Notes: generated by a model from the sequence alone, not told the origin. A DNA stretch of 64,000 nt from Lunularia cruciata (GCA_948567375.1 OX419762.1:1369001-1433000), one strand, 5' to 3'; positions 1 to 11,510 are shown, counted from the stretch's first letter. Made by a program: numbers and translations.

Positions 1-171
1 GACCTATAGCTAGTTCATTCTTTATATGGTATAGATTGCAGACAGGCGACTAACGATGGGGCTCCATAGCACTCGGCCTCTTGATCTTTGCCCATTAGAG
101 GGTATACCATATACTTAGAGTAGATGGCTATCTGGGGTTAGAGGGACCTAACCGCCAGCTAGGGGGGCGAT
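1..171. other. Left-edge sequence ending in a polypurine-like tract
   Basis: No recognisable protein can be read here. The stretch ends with a G-rich tract (aggggggcga, 161-170) directly before a TGTGGCAC start, which is how the 3' end of an LTR-element interior joins its 3' LTR. A similar aggggggcg tract occurs near 18,395, downstream of the B integrase. I infer that this may be the 3' tail of a retroelement entering from outside the window. Confidence 0.3.
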
Positions 172-832
172 TGTGGCACTTTAGAGTCTATGTATGACTT
201 ATATGTGAGTTGTGCTTCTATAGTGTATGATGTTGACAGCGATGTATGTTGTGTAGCGATGTATATACGCACGATAGCTGTCACGCCATTGGTAGTTCCG
301 CGTCTAGATGCTCGGACATTGGAGTTCCAGTGATGGTAGTTAGAGTTATTCTAGCAGTTTCTCAGGGACTACTTTCCAATGGTTAGATTTTGTGTTCGGG
401 GTACTGACTTCACGGTGGGGCCCACCGTCACTTTGCACCATTTGCACCGTCGAGTGTGCCGTCAGCGGGACCGTTAGGGTTTCAGGGCTAGCTCGAGTCC
501 AGGGGGTATAGTTTTGAAGTGAGCTCCAGAGAGCTCACTTCTTTGATGTTGAGCCTTTGAGTTCCTGGCTATGGTGGACAGAGGCCGGCGAGCGTCACCT
601 GGATTCTCTATGCTTGAGTGGGTGTGGCTTGAGTGTAATCAGTGCCTAGTTGTTGGCAGTTTATAGAGTGACAGATCAAGTACTAATCTGAGTTGAGTTG
701 AGTTGAGAATGTTAAGCAATCTGATTAATTGTGGCACTTTAGAGTCTATGTATGACTTATGTGTGAGTTGTGCTTCTATAGTGTATGATGTTGACAGCTA
801 TGTATGTTGTGTAGCGATGTATATACGCACGA
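172..832 (+). repeat. LTR-like segment with 103 bp direct repeats at its ends
   Basis: Positions 172-274 and 730-832 are direct repeats, 103 bp each, with two mismatches by eye, separated by 455 bp. Both start TGTGGCACTTTAGAG, a plausible LTR start, and the first follows a polypurine-like tract. The arrangement fits a complete LTR followed by a truncated second LTR, or an internal tandem duplication. Decayed B gag sequence begins just downstream. The 3' boundary and a target-site duplication could not be identified, so the LTR assignment is inference. Confidence 0.45.
412..541. other. Two perfect inverted repeats inside the LTR-like segment
   Basis: Positions 412-428 form an 8 bp inverted repeat around one base (ACGGTGGG and CCCACCGT). 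Positions 516-541 form an 11 bp perfect stem (GAAGTGAGCTC and GAGCTCACTTC) with a CAGA loop. The second could fold as a stable RNA hairpin. Their role is unknown; packaging, dimerisation or 3'-end formation signals are possibilities. Confidence 0.5.
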
Positions 833-837
833 CAGAG

Positions 838-1565
838 CCGTAGGCGGAGGCAAAGAGAGGTGGATGAGGAAGCAATAGCCAAAGTGCCTATTTAGAGTAT
901 CTTGGCTGGGGCCAGCAGAGAGAAGGCGGAACAGCAAGTGAGCAAGGTGGCCAAAGAAGGAGTAGTTTATGAGATCTCACGACTGATGGAGGGGCTGAAG
1001 ATTCTTACCACCAAGGTTAACCAACTGCAGAGTGGGAGTAGCATTGCAAGAACAGGGTGGAGAGAGGAGGCAGCCCTATGGGTGCATGTGGTGTGACAGT
1101 AAGAGTCATGCCAAAAGAGACTACCATTAGCTATCAAAAGGAGTACGCAAACAGTGGGTGAAGTTTGTGGGGGAACTTGGGATGAAGAAGATAGCCTTCT
1201 ACAATATCGGAGAGCCATTACCGCTGAATGGTATCGAGGGAGGCATGAAGGCTCTACTAGAGAGACACATGGGCAAATGTGAAGTAGGTATGGCAATCAA
1301 TGCTTTTGAACCTAGTGTGTATAGTGCGGGGAGTGAGATGAAGCAATGTGCAGACCTAGGAGAAGTAGAGAAGAAGAGACTTGCAGACCAGGTCCAAAGG
1401 AAATTGGGATGGGATGTGCAAGTAGCAATAACTACTATCATAGTGGAAGTTGGTGCTACTTGGGATGCAATGGTGGAGGAGAAATGGAAGTTTGATCATT
1501 GTGCAGAGAGTGAAGGGTAAGCAAGAGAAAAGCAGCAACAAGTGGAACCAAAGAGAAGGTAGATC
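838..1565 (+). pseudogene. Family B gag remnant with degenerate zinc knuckle
   Basis: Broken frames encode a charged helical segment (902-1096) and then, in another frame, a degenerate CCHC knuckle at 1083-1121 reading CMWCDSKSHAKRD, where the last cysteine has become aspartate. This is followed by an open stretch at 1158-1520 of about 120 residues. In Gypsy elements a CCHC knuckle marks the nucleocapsid end of Gag and binds the RNA genome. A stop separates the knuckle from the downstream frame. The gene is cut at 1566 by a C LTR fragment. It is clearly non-functional, and the start of the original gag cannot be placed. Confidence 0.55.
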
Positions 1566-1977
1566 TGTGAGCCGGCATGTCTCTCACTCAAGATGAACCT
1601 CTGATGGCTATTATGGTTGCGCTCCATGGACTAAGAAAGCAAGGAACCCCAACTCCATCATACTCCACCAAGGCTAACACTCCAAGACTCAAGACATTGC
1701 TCATTAGAGAACTCAATGAAAGAAAGATAGTTGCAAATGAAAGGATGATGAGTACCTCCTCACTCCTTGTTTATATACTTGTGAAATAGTTATGCATCAA
1801 AGTTACTAATTACCATAGTAACTCAAGTTACTAGACTAAAAGTCAAGTAAAGTCAAAAAGTAGAAAGGAATATCCATTCACATGGGCATATTCCACTAGC
1901 ATGTGATCTTATCTTGACCTAACCACTAAGTCCAGGATTCCTTCACATGGGCTATCCTTGGACTATAGAAGGATCCA
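1566..1977 (-). repeat. Family C LTR fragment (3' part), minus orientation
   Basis: The segment starts TGTGAGCCGGCATG, the reverse complement of the C LTR end, and follows the C LTR for about 410 bp up to its ...GGACTA(A/T)AGAAG(A/G)ATCC position. The rest of the LTR is missing. B sequence flanks both sides. The TATA-like box of the LTR (tttatatact on this strand) is retained near 1768. No target-site duplication could be recognised, consistent with a later deletion of one end. Confidence 0.85.
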
Positions 1978-2671
1978 ACCGGGTTGGCTATTGAGCCGGG
2001 ACATGGAGATGGAACTCAATCCTCAAGAGATCGCTAAAAAGTTCTGGAAACAAGAAGTGAGAGGGTTCACGGATGATGAATTCTTTGGTAGCTTGAGGAA
2101 GGATGTGCATGATCTTATCTTGGTCAAAGCAAAGAAGAAGCGGTTCAGCAAGGAAGGGCCATAGATGTCTTTATTGTATGAGGACGGGAGTGAGGTTGAG
2201 GAAGAAGTAGGCACCTACGGCCTGGAGCTTGAACATGAAAAGCCAGAGGATGAGACTAGAGAAGCACATGTTTATGATGTTGCTCATGAGGATGAGAAGC
2301 CTTTTATGCCTTTGTCTGAAGAGGTGCAAGATTCTTTTTGGGCAAGGAGTTGCAGCAAGTGTGAGATTGAGATGCAAGGGGTGAAAACACTGGTGAGAGC
2401 ATTGATCGACTCAAGATCTGAAGTCAACCTCATGTCAAAGGCTATCTACAAAGAAGGACGTTGGAAGGTAGACCACGACATTGACTGGAAGGTAAACTTT
2501 GTGAATAGAACCAAGAATGAGTTGTGGGGAGCTTGTCATGATGTCAAGATCAAGATAAGGAATGTAGTAGAGCCGATCAACATGTTTGTGCATGATACCA
2601 TGCCCTATCTGGTCATACTAGGACATCCTTTCATCACTCAGTTTAGGATGGAGAGAAAAATCTCAGTTTGA
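1978..2671 (+). pseudogene. Family B aspartic protease region
   Basis: Two adjacent frames (1958-2164 and 2165-2671) cover the gag-pol linker and a retropepsin-like domain. The protease signature can be seen as ALIDSRSEVNLMS, followed by a conserved GACHDV segment and a C-terminal ILGHPF motif that corresponds to the ILGxP strand of retropepsins. In active enzymes the catalytic loop is D-[ST]-G-[AS]. Here glycine is arginine, so even without the stops the enzyme should be inactive. The segment would process the Gag-Pol polyprotein in an intact element. It lies between the C LTR fragment and the reverse transcriptase remnant. Confidence 0.7.
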
Positions 2672-4003
2672 ATGATGGGACTCATGTGGCAAAAATTAGG
2701 AGTCAGAACGGGGCCAGAATAATGCAGTTCCCTACTATTTTTCCGGGCAATGATAGGAACAAGAGAGAGTTGAGAGAACCAAAAAAGCCTAGTGGAAGGT
2801 GGTGTTTCCACTAGGCGCCTTGGCAAGGAAGGTGGAAGAACAAGGCGCCATATATAGTATTCCACCACATGAAATCAGCAAACAGGACTGTTTTGATAGA
2901 ACCTTTGTTGGAGTCCAAAGAGATATGACCGTTTTCTTTATGCACGTAGAGAGCACTTCAAGAATTTTGCAGAAAAGGATCAGAAAGAAAGAGAGAGTTC
3001 TGGAAAAAAAAGAGATAGATGATAGCGAGGCTATCATTGGAGTGTTGGAAGATTGGGGAGAAGATAGAGAAGTCTGGTAAGTGATCAATGCAATAGAGAA
3101 GAGAGAATCTGTGATTGAGATAGGGAAAGGGCTTTATGGTTGACTTTCAAAATTGGTTCATGAAGTGGAGTGCAATACCAAGTATAAAATAGTGGACAAA
3201 AAGGTTTGTCCCGTTGTTGTTCCATTGCCATTGGATGCATCTGATTTGCTATGCAAGACTAGAGAAGAGCCAAGGTTGAGGAAGGTGAAGAATATTGGTC
3301 ATTCCTTTTCTGAGGAGACCTTAGCAAAACTTATTGTTGGAGGGGATGGTTTGCTCATTGAGGTTGAGTGCCAGGCATTTAAAGAGGTGATCAATAAGTG
3401 TGGGAAAGCTTTTGCTTTCAAGATTGAGGAGATTGGGTGTGTGAACCCATAGGAAATCACACCAATGATCATTTTTATAGTTCCTCATGTACCTTAGGAT
3501 CTGAGACCAATACCGGTACTAAAGGCGCTTCTGCCCCAACTAACGGAGCTATTAAAGGAGAAGGTCAGAGCAAAACATTTGGAGCTGTCAAAAGCACCGT
3601 ATTTGAATTGTAGGTTCACAATGAGAAAGAAGAACAAGAAGCTGCGGTTCATATAGGATATGCAACCGCCAAACAAGGTTATAGTTTGAAATTCAGGTGT
3701 AGGACTGGCTGTAGATGATTTTGCTGAAGAGTTTGCAAGAAGGGCAATTTACTCTATTGGAGATCTATATTTTGGGTATGATCAGTTTCAGCTTGCTCAA
3801 GGAAGATGTGACATAACCACCATGTGGACACCACTAGGTTTGATGCATATGTGCACTCTCCCAATGGGAGCTACTAACTCAATGGCACATATGAAAAGTC
3901 CTATGAATTGTATTTTGCAGGCCTTCATTCCTGAAAAGACCCGTCTCTTCCTGGATGATATACCTATTAAGGGTTGCACAATGGGTGAGAAAGACAAAAC
4001 CTT
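2672..4003 (+). pseudogene. Family B reverse transcriptase, N-terminal part
   Basis: After a badly decayed stretch (2672-3152), a frame at 3153-3452 holds the region that normally precedes the polymerase (motifs GHSFSEETL and GKAFAF). It continues, with stops, through a polymerase palm: DLYFGYDQFQLA (first catalytic aspartate), TPLGLMHMCTLPMGATNS, and FLDDIPIKGC at about 3948-3974, the YxDD-box equivalent with phenylalanine. The frame is broken at 4004 by a solo A LTR and resumes at 5929. The enzyme would copy element RNA into cDNA. The copy is dead because of many stops. The GLxxMCTLPxGATNS motif differs from that of families A and C. Confidence 0.8.
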
Positions 4004-5928
4004 TGTGACAACCTGGCAAATATCACTATTGCGGTAATCAGGTAAGTAAGGTTCATTCCCGTAGAAATACGAGTCAGGAATGTCCAAATACAAAGCAAAG
4101 TAACAATCTCAATTCTTCTTGGTTGCGTCTTTAGTCTCTTTGGTAGAAACCACACCCAAAAAAGAGTAACAAGCACTAATTTACAGTCTTGTCAGGAATT
4201 CACACTCCATAATCACAACTCCATCAAATCTTTCCAAACAATTTTGATTTTTGATGATTCAGATTCTCTTGAAGACGGCACTTCACTATAAAACAACTTT
4301 GCCTCAGAATTGTGTTCTACCCTTCCACTGAAGGCACAACTTCCTTGATCAAAATTGCTTCACATCAACATTGTGTTGCACTCACAAATGGAAAATACTA
4401 CCGACACTACAATTCCTCTTAGATTTGTCAAGGCATTGCTCTGATTGCACTTCACTCAAGATCAAACACACAGAGTAATGATCAAGGCTATGGAATCCAG
4501 AATCCAACATCCAACAAACACACTGACTTGCACTTTGAAATTCTCCACACACTCACAAACACAGACATAGAGTTGACACTCAGAATTAGGCTCAAGCAAC
4601 GAGCACTACTTCACAACACTTTGCTTTACCTATTCTCAAAAATAATGAGTATTGAACAACATTTTCTTGCAAATGCCACTCTTAAATAGTTAAGCAATCG
4701 ACAGGTACTAACAACTATACCATTCCCTAACAGCTCTTTCTACCTGCAGATCCAAAATGACAATGCACCTTTTCATATCTACCTCTTCAAATCTCAAACC
4801 TGTTACTACTCCAATCCGATGTCTACTTCTTCCTTGGCTTTCAAACCCGATGATCTTCCTACTACTTCTCCTTCTTCGGGTATATCTGATTCTACCAAGT
4901 CCTTCACTATTTCTACTACTTTTGCACTAGGAACTACAATTGAGATCATAGGTAACTCTTCTAGCTCCTTATCTCTCGACCCACTCTTCTCTAAAGTGTC
5001 AAATGTCAGATCCAAAGACACATGAATTCCTACATTTGCAACATCATACTTTGCTACTATCAATTCTTTTGTTAATTTTACTATATCCTCATCAAGAATT
5101 GTAATTGAAAGCATGGGTACATTATCTACGCTTTCAATTTGTAACCCACTGTCCCCTAATAGCTCATGTTACTAACCCAAAGACACTTACTATCTGATCT
5201 TGCACTTCAGGTTCATTCACTCCTTCAATTTCTATCCCAAATTCAATCAAAACTGAAATTGAAGTCATGGGTATCCTAAATATCTTCTTTCCTTACTCTA
5301 ACTTTCTCTAATGTGGCCGGCAAGACTCTTGAAGTCACCTTCAATGCACTCCAAGATTCAACTACCTTGTGTTGAATCATATTTGTCTTGAGGTGAAGTC
5401 TTGTAAACCCAAAGTCTGAATTCCAAAGTCTGAATTCCGAAGTCTGAAGTCCAAAGTCTTGTAGACCCAAAGACACTAACCCAAAGACACTTACCTACTC
5501 TATGCATCTACTTCCAAAACTTAAAATGCTTGGTACTTTTGCTATAGACCTCCAAACTCTATGATTTTGGTGGCAAAAGAAAGCCCTAGACTAGATACTT
5601 CTAATGAAATATAGCACATATGATTTGTTCCTTTTTTCATTGAGATACAGCCCCCGCAGGAATCTTAACCTATAACCTTCATTTTGATGCAAAGTACACT
5701 CTTTTGGTGTCTGACCTCCTTCTTCTTCTTTTTCCTCCTCTGATACAAAGTAAATGTCTTTGGGTTTGGTCCAATCCAAGTCCTTCTTCCTCCAATATGA
5801 AGTTGACTTCCTCAGGCTTGATCAAAACAAAGGCTTCCACTCATTTCTTCTCCATTTGGTTTCAATTTGGTTTCAACAAGGCACTTCTTCTTCAAAACTT
5901 GTCCAAAATGAAAAATGTGGGTACCACA
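4004..5928 (-). repeat. Solo family A LTR (short form) with TSD acctt
   Basis: The segment begins TGTGACAACCTGG and ends GTGGGTACCACA on the plus strand, the reverse complement of the A LTR. Its flanks carry an exact 5 bp target-site duplication, acctt (3999-4003 and 5929-5933), and the B frame resumes immediately after it. It is 1,925 bp long, so it is the short LTR form. No interior is attached: it is a solo LTR, the usual product of recombination between the two LTRs of one element. A degenerate run of gaagtc/caaagtc words lies at about 5,390-5,480. Confidence 0.95.
4806..5114 (-). CDS. LTR-encoded tail ORF, about 102 aa
   Basis: This minus-strand frame, in the sense of family A, lies wholly inside the solo LTR. 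Its product is acidic and matches the C-terminal tail of the long LTR-encoded protein seen in giant A LTRs: a VGIHVSLDL strand-like motif, TLEKSGSRDKELEELP, and a closing GLKAKEEVDIG motif. The short LTR form has lost the globular and coiled-coil parts, so this is a remnant, or a separately kept tail. The methionine at 5114 is merely the first in frame. No function can be assigned. Confidence 0.5.
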   Translation of the reverse strand: MLSITILDEDIVKLTKELIVAKYDVANVGIHVSLDLTFDTLEKSGSRDKELEELPMISIVVPSAKVVEIVKDLVESDIPEEGEVVGRSSGLKAKEEVDIGLE

Positions 5929-6576
5929 ACCTTGGTGGATGGTGGTATAAGGAGGTTTGTCATGGATCACATTTGAGATGTGGAAGCTATACAAAAGCGG
6001 TTGATGGAAGCATGAGTGACTCTTTCTGGAGAGAAATCAACATTTGGGCTTGGAGAGATTCTGGTTGTAGGGCATCTATGTGGTTCCTATGGGCGGAAAC
6101 CAAATCCAGAGAAGGTGGACGTTACATGGAAGATCAGAGATTGTTCCTTGGTTTAGGAGGTAAGACGGTTCTTGGGAGCATGTGTTTTCTATCGTATCTA
6201 GATACCTCATTTTGTTCATCTTGTAGAACCGCTTTACTAGCTTCTGAGGAAGGGAATTAAGTTCATCTAGAGGCCGGAGAATTCCATTGCTATGGCAAAG
6301 CTGAAGGAAGCGCTACAAAACCCGCCAGTGCTTCATCTGCTTGACTACAATTGTGGCTGACCAATCATAGTTATGGTGGATTCAAGTCCTTATGCTGCCG
6401 GGTGGGCTATGGGCCAAGAAGATGAGAATGGCAGTAGATATGCAACAAGATTTGGAGCAAGGATCTTTGTGGAATGGCAGCAAAGGTATCCTCTGATCAA
6501 ACAGGAATTGTGGGGTGCCAAGATAGTGTTAAGACAAGATAGAAATTGCTTAATAGGTGCCTTTATCATCATAGAG
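5929..6576 (+). pseudogene. Family B reverse transcriptase C-terminus and RNase H start
   Basis: After the acctt duplication the B frame continues with the polymerase connection (motifs LVVGHLCGSYGRKP and RRFLGACVF) and then the RNase H domain from 6373. There VDSSPYAAGWAMGQED carries the first catalytic aspartate, and the sequence runs to KQELWG and DRNCLIGA. The domain is cut at 6576 by the complete A element and resumes at 16,437. RNase H would degrade RNA in the RNA/DNA hybrid. At least five stops occur before 6373, so the copy is inactive. Confidence 0.8.
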
Positions 6577-8363
6577 TGTGGCAATCCGGCAAATATCACT
6601 TTTGCGGTAATCGGGTAAGTAAAGTTTGTTCCCGCAGAGATACTATCAAGAATTGGTCAAATACAAAGTCAAAAGTCACAATTGCAGTTCTTCTTGATTG
6701 CTTCTTTAATCTCTCAGGTAGAAACTACACCCAGAAGAGAGTAACAAGCTCACAATCTTGACAACTTGTCACGAATACACACATATAATCACATCATAGT
6801 AAATTCTGTCCAAACAACTCTTGATTGTGATGATTCACATTCTCCCAAAGATGGCACTTCACTGCAAAGACCGATTTTGCCTCAAAATTGTGTTCCACCC
6901 CTCCATTGAAGGCACAACTTCCTCAATCAAAATTGCTTCACATCAACTTTGTACTACACTCACCAATGTAGAATACTAACAACACTACAATTCCTCTCAG
7001 ATCTATCAAGGCATTGCTCCGATGCACTTCACTCAGGATCAAACACACAGAATGAAGATCAAGGCTGCAGATTCCAACATCCACAGACACACTGACTTGC
7101 TCTTCGGAATTCTCCACACACTCACAAATACAAACACGAAATTGACAAGCAAATGGTAGATTTGCCTACCTAAGCACCGCTTCCTAACATCTCTTCCTAC
7201 CTACAAATCCTAAGTGATAATCTATCTCTTCATATCTGCCTCTTCCTATCTCAAAATTGACGTTTATTCTGATCCGATGACTACCTCATCATCGGCTTCC
7301 AAACCCGATGATCTTCCTATTACTTCACCTTCTTTGGGCATGGCTACATCTACCAAATCCTTCACTAATTCTACAACTTCTTCACTAAAATCTACAATTG
7401 AACTCCGGGTTACTCCATCTACACTCTTATTTCCCAACCCACTCTTCTCTAAAGTGTCAATTATCAAGTCTGATGACACCTGTACTCCTACTTCTACAAC
7501 ATTGGGTCTAATTACAATGAATTCCTTTGCTAATTCTACTATATCCTCATCACAAATTGTAATTGAAAGCATGGGTACACTATCTACGCATTCAATTTGT
7601 AACACACTTTCCCCTAATCACCCATGTTATTGACCCGGAGATACTTACAATCTGATCTTGCACTTTGGGTTTATTCAGTACTGCTACTTCTCCTTCAATT
7701 CTTGTTCCATCTTCAATCGGAACTGAAATTGATGTCATGGGTATTCTAGCTATCTATTCTTTCTCTGTCCTAAATCTCTCTAATGCCTCTGGCAAGATTC
7801 CCAAATTCATCTTTATTGCACTCCAAGGTCCAACTATCTTAGATACAGTCGTCTTCGTCTTGAGTTGAAGAAGCTTCTAACTCGAAGTTGTGTTAACCCA
7901 AAGTCCAACATCTAAAGACCAAAGTCTGAAGTCAGAAGTCCAAAGATCAAAGTCTGAAGTCTGAAGTCCGAAGATCCAACCCGAAGACACTAAACTACTT
8001 TGTACAGTTACTCCCAAAACTTTAAATACTTGTAACTTCTTCTAGAGACCTCCAAACTTTGCGATTTTGGTATCAACAAGAGAGACGAGACGCTTCCAAC
8101 GAGATATAGCATGTTTGATTTGGACTTCTGATCATTGAGATATAGCCCCCGCAAGAATCTCGACCTATAACTTCTATTCCTCCTTTGAGTCTGCCCTCTT
8201 TCAATCTTGGCTGAGTCCGTCTTCATTTGACACAAAGTAGACTTCTTTGGGCTTGATCAAAATACAAATTTCCTCTCATTTCTTCTCCATTTGGTTTCAA
8301 TTTGGTTTTAGCAAGGCACTTCTTCTTCAAAACTCATCCAAAATGAAAAATGTGGGTACCACA
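6577..8363 (-). repeat. 3' LTR of element A1 (short form)
   Basis: This LTR is 1,787 bp long, starting TGTGGCAATCCGG and ending GTGGGTACCACA on the plus strand. It is about 120 bp shorter than its partner because of a deletion near 7,150 (the other LTR keeps the stretch at about 15,099-15,220). A degenerate repeat of short words (gaagtc, caaagtc) fills about 7,890-7,985. The 13 bp start of the LTR in its own sense, TGTGGTACCCACA, is a palindrome with a 3 base centre. Confidence 0.95.
7264..7605 (-). CDS. LTR-encoded tail ORF, 113 aa
   Basis: An uninterrupted frame inside the 3' LTR encodes an acidic 113 residue product. It is homologous to the tail of the giant-LTR protein (VGVQVSSDL, TLEKSGLGNKSVDG, EVVELVKDL, SGLEADDEV). 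The equivalent frame in the other LTR of the element (15,666 downward) has a stop after the VDGVTRI motif. No signal peptide, membrane segment or coiled coil is evident. Function unknown; it may be a relic left by deletion of the larger ORF. Confidence 0.45.
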   Translation of the reverse strand: MLQIECVDSVPMLSITICDEDIVELAKEFIVIRPNVVEVGVQVSSDLIIDTLEKSGLGNKSVDGVTRSSIVDFSEEVVELVKDLVDVAMPKEGEVIGRSSGLEADDEVVIGSE

Positions 8364-8376
8364 TACCCCCTCACTC
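8364..8376 (-). promoter_or_regulatory. Polypurine tract of element A1
   Basis: On the minus strand GAGTGAGGGGGTA lies directly before the LTR start TGTGGTACCC. It is the plus-strand DNA priming site and overlaps the last codons of pol, whose stop (TGA at 8373-8371) sits inside it. Near-identical tracts precede the LTRs at 53,884 and 63,585. Confidence 0.85.
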
Positions 8377-10182
8377 AAATGTGAGTGTCCACGCAAACAC
8401 ACAACAAGGATTTTTATACAAAGTCGGGTTTGGGGTCCAATATTTTCTAACCTGCCAACCATTGACGCGAGTTGCAAAAGGATTGCCATCCAGGTCTGCG
8501 AGTTGAATAGAACCATTATCATAAATGTGCATCACACGATACGGTCCCATCCACCTCAGATGTTATTTTCTTGGAAAAAATAGGTGGCGATTATCATATA
8601 ATAATACCAAATCTCCTTCTTGAACAGTCATAGGTTTGATTCTTTTATCATGCCAAACTTTCCGTTGGTCTTGAATTTCCTTTGTAGTTTGCATTGCATT
8701 GTCCTTTTTCTCTTCCAACCACATCAATTGATGGATCCGAAGATCTTGACTTTCTTCCTCCAACAAACGTTCTTTGCACAATATTCTATATGTTGGTACT
8801 TCAAACTCAACTGGTAATATGGGATGCAATCCGTATGTCAGAAAATAAGGAGTCTGCTTGGTAGTAATTTTTTCCGCTGTCCGATATGCCCATAATGCTG
8901 CAGGTAACTTCATATCCCAGTCATAGGCATAATTGACTGTCACCTTATTTAAAATTATACACAACAATCCATTGGCTTTCTCCGTGAGTCCATTTGCTTT
9001 CGGGTTGTAAAGCATGGTCTTCCGATGCTTAATTTGGAAGTATTTGGTTAACACTTCCACTATTGAGTTCAAAAAATGAGTTCCCTGATCATTGACTAAT
9101 TCGAGAGGACACCCATAATGGGAAATGATGTTTCGGAAGAAAAATTCTGCTATTGTCTCTACATCATCTCTTTGTGTTGCCTCTGCTTCCACCATCTTGG
9201 TGGCATAATCCGTACATACTAAGATGTACCGCTTCCTTGTGATATGGGGTACCGGTTGAATAGGTCACACAAAATCAATACCCCATTTCTCAAATGGGGC
9301 CAGAGGCAAAATTGGTTTCAAAGGCCACTGGGAAGTTGCCGTCGGTTTCCTTGTTCTTTGACAGGCATCACAACTCCAAATATGGGCATGCGTATCTCTA
9401 TACATTGTAGGCCACCAATATCCTGCCGAAAGAATTTTCTTCACCGTATTTTTCAGGGCATAATGTCCCCCCGATGCTTCTGAGTGCAAGGATTTGATGA
9501 CTCCTCCTACTTCGTATGCTTCTAGGCATCTCCAAAGTATTTCATCTTTGCCCATTTTAAACAAAATGTTGTGTTTTAACTGGTACGGTCCCATTTTCCA
9601 AAGGAAGACTGCCCTTTGTTCCGGATCCAACCCCTCAAGACAATGGCACGTATGCAAATACTCATATTCTGCTGCATACCGCATACTTTGAACCGTCATT
9701 AAATGATATAGCTCTTCATCAAGAAACCGATCATCAATTTCCAAATCTTGGTCTTGAGTTCCCAACCTGGATAAGAAGTCCGCATTTGAATGCAAAGCTC
9801 CTTTCCTTACTTGTACAGTGTATGTGAATTCTTGTAACAACAAGATCCATTGTGCAATTTGCCCAGACAAATCCGCCTTCTTGACCAAGCGTTGCAGTGC
9901 ATAATGGTCCACATAGAAGACGAACTCGTATCCTAACAGATAGTGACAAAATTTCTTGCTGGCATACACCATACCGAGAGCTTCTCTTTCAGTTGTTGAA
10001 TAGTTCTTTTCAGAAACAGAAAGTTGTCGGCTGGCATAATACACCGGGTAGTCCTTTTTCTTCTCGTCCTTTTGACTTAAGACAACTCCGATGGCCATGG
10101 ATGAAGTGTCCACATACACATGAAAAGGGGCGTCCCAATCTGGGGCCCTCATGACTGGTGCTTCAACCAGTTTCTTCTTCAA
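8371..10182 (-). pseudogene. Element A1 RNase H and integrase
   Basis: The frame runs from 10,182 to 8371 with two in-frame stops (TGA after GIDFV near 9,266, TAA after FFPRK near 8,561). RNase H begins with FHVYVDTSSMAIGVVLSQ and ends near ADFLSRLGTQ. The integrase zinc-binding domain follows (HSEASGGHYALKN ... CDACQRTRK), then KWGIDFV and the catalytic core. The core shows D in VCTDYATK, D in LVNDQGTHF and E in KANGLTEKAN, so the DDE triad is complete. The C-terminus has a WMGPY motif and ends at the polypurine tract. Integrase inserts element cDNA into chromosomes. With only two stops this is the best preserved part of A1. Confidence 0.9.
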
Positions 10183-10185
10183 TAC

Positions 10186-11498
10186 TTAGAAAGCTTCTTC
10201 TTGGGTTGCTTCCCACAGATAATCTTTGGATTTCTTCAGCAGCTTGGTAAGTGGTGCAGCAAGCACAACATAGTTTGACATGAAGCATCTGTAGTATCCA
10301 ATGTGTCCTAAGAAGGCTCTCAGCTCCCGGAGGTTCTTCGGGGATTCTAAAGCTGTAATTACTTTAACCTTCTCGACATCTACTTCAATTCCAACGCTTG
10401 ACACCCGATGCCCCAGAAGAATTCCTTCCTTCATTGTGAAGAAGCATTTCTCCGAGTGTAATGACAAACCGGCAAAACAACACCTTTCAAAAGTTTGGCA
10501 AAGATAATCTATATGTACATCTCTTCGCCCAAACACACAAAAATCATCAATGAAGACCTCCACAAATTTTCACAGGAAATCTTTGAATATTGAATTCATC
10601 ATCCTTTGGAAAGTAGCAGGGGAATTACACAACCCAAAGGGCATTTGATTGTAAGCAAGAGTGCCCTAATCCGTCATGAATGTGGTTTTGTCCTTGTCTT
10701 CTTCTCAAATGGATACTTGATTGTATCCTGAAAATCCATCGAGAAAACTATAGCATGGATGACCAACTACTTGGTCCAGAATTGTGTCTGTGAATGGTAA
10801 AGGATGATGGTCCTTTCTGGTGACTGCATTCAATTTGCAAAAATCTTGGCATACTCGAATTTTCTCGGTCTTCTTCTTTGGAACGATGACAATGGGTGAA
10901 ACCCACTCACTGCTTAGAACAGGGAAAATTATTCCGGCCCCAAGTACTTATCAATTTCATCTTTTACTAGGAGGGAGTACTTTGGGTTCAGGCGGTATTG
11001 TCTCTGCCAAACCGGAACTGCACCTTTGACCAGATCAATCCGGTGCTTGCCAAATTCTCGTGGAATTCCCGGCATTTGGTCAATAGACCAGGCAAATACA
11101 TCTTGGAATTCTATAAAAAGGGCAGTGTATCCTGCCAACTCCTCTGCGGTGACTGTCTTTGAAATTTTTAAAATCTTTTCTTCCATCAAGACCACATCTT
11201 GACAGTCATCGGGATTAATGACACCTTCTACGTGACTTACTCGGCTCAACCCAAGTTGTACTGCCGTCAAACCCCCTTCCTCCAAGTCTTGTTTACCCGA
11301 GGTGATGTCGTATGGGTCTTCATCGTCAACTTCTACCTCGTAACATTCCAAATAATTTACTTGGACATCGGCTTTGGAGTCCTCAGAAGACGAAGATAAT
11401 GAATCTTTGGATTCATCCTCGTCTTCTGACAAAGTAGTTTCCCCAAGATGAGGAACCTTCGTCCAACTTACCGTCACCAGCTTTTGTTCTTTAGACAA
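10186..11498 (-). pseudogene. Element A1 reverse transcriptase
   Basis: The N-terminal part lies at 11,498-10,929: an acidic stretch (DEDESKDSLSSSSEDS), then FQDVFAW, GKHRIDLVKGA and RQYRLNP, the normal lead-in to a Gypsy polymerase. Between 10,928 and 10,564 the frame shifts and has stops, but the polymerase core can be read (SFLDGFSGYNQ-like and MPFGLCNSPATFQR-like motifs). The frame at 10,563-10,186 starts with EVFIDDFCVFG, the catalytic box with F-I-D-D, and continues with LGHIGYYRCF. The enzyme copies RNA to DNA; this copy is inactive. An in-frame TAG near 10,184 separates it from RNase H. Confidence 0.85.
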
Positions 11499-11510
11499 AA
11501 TGTCTTTAAA

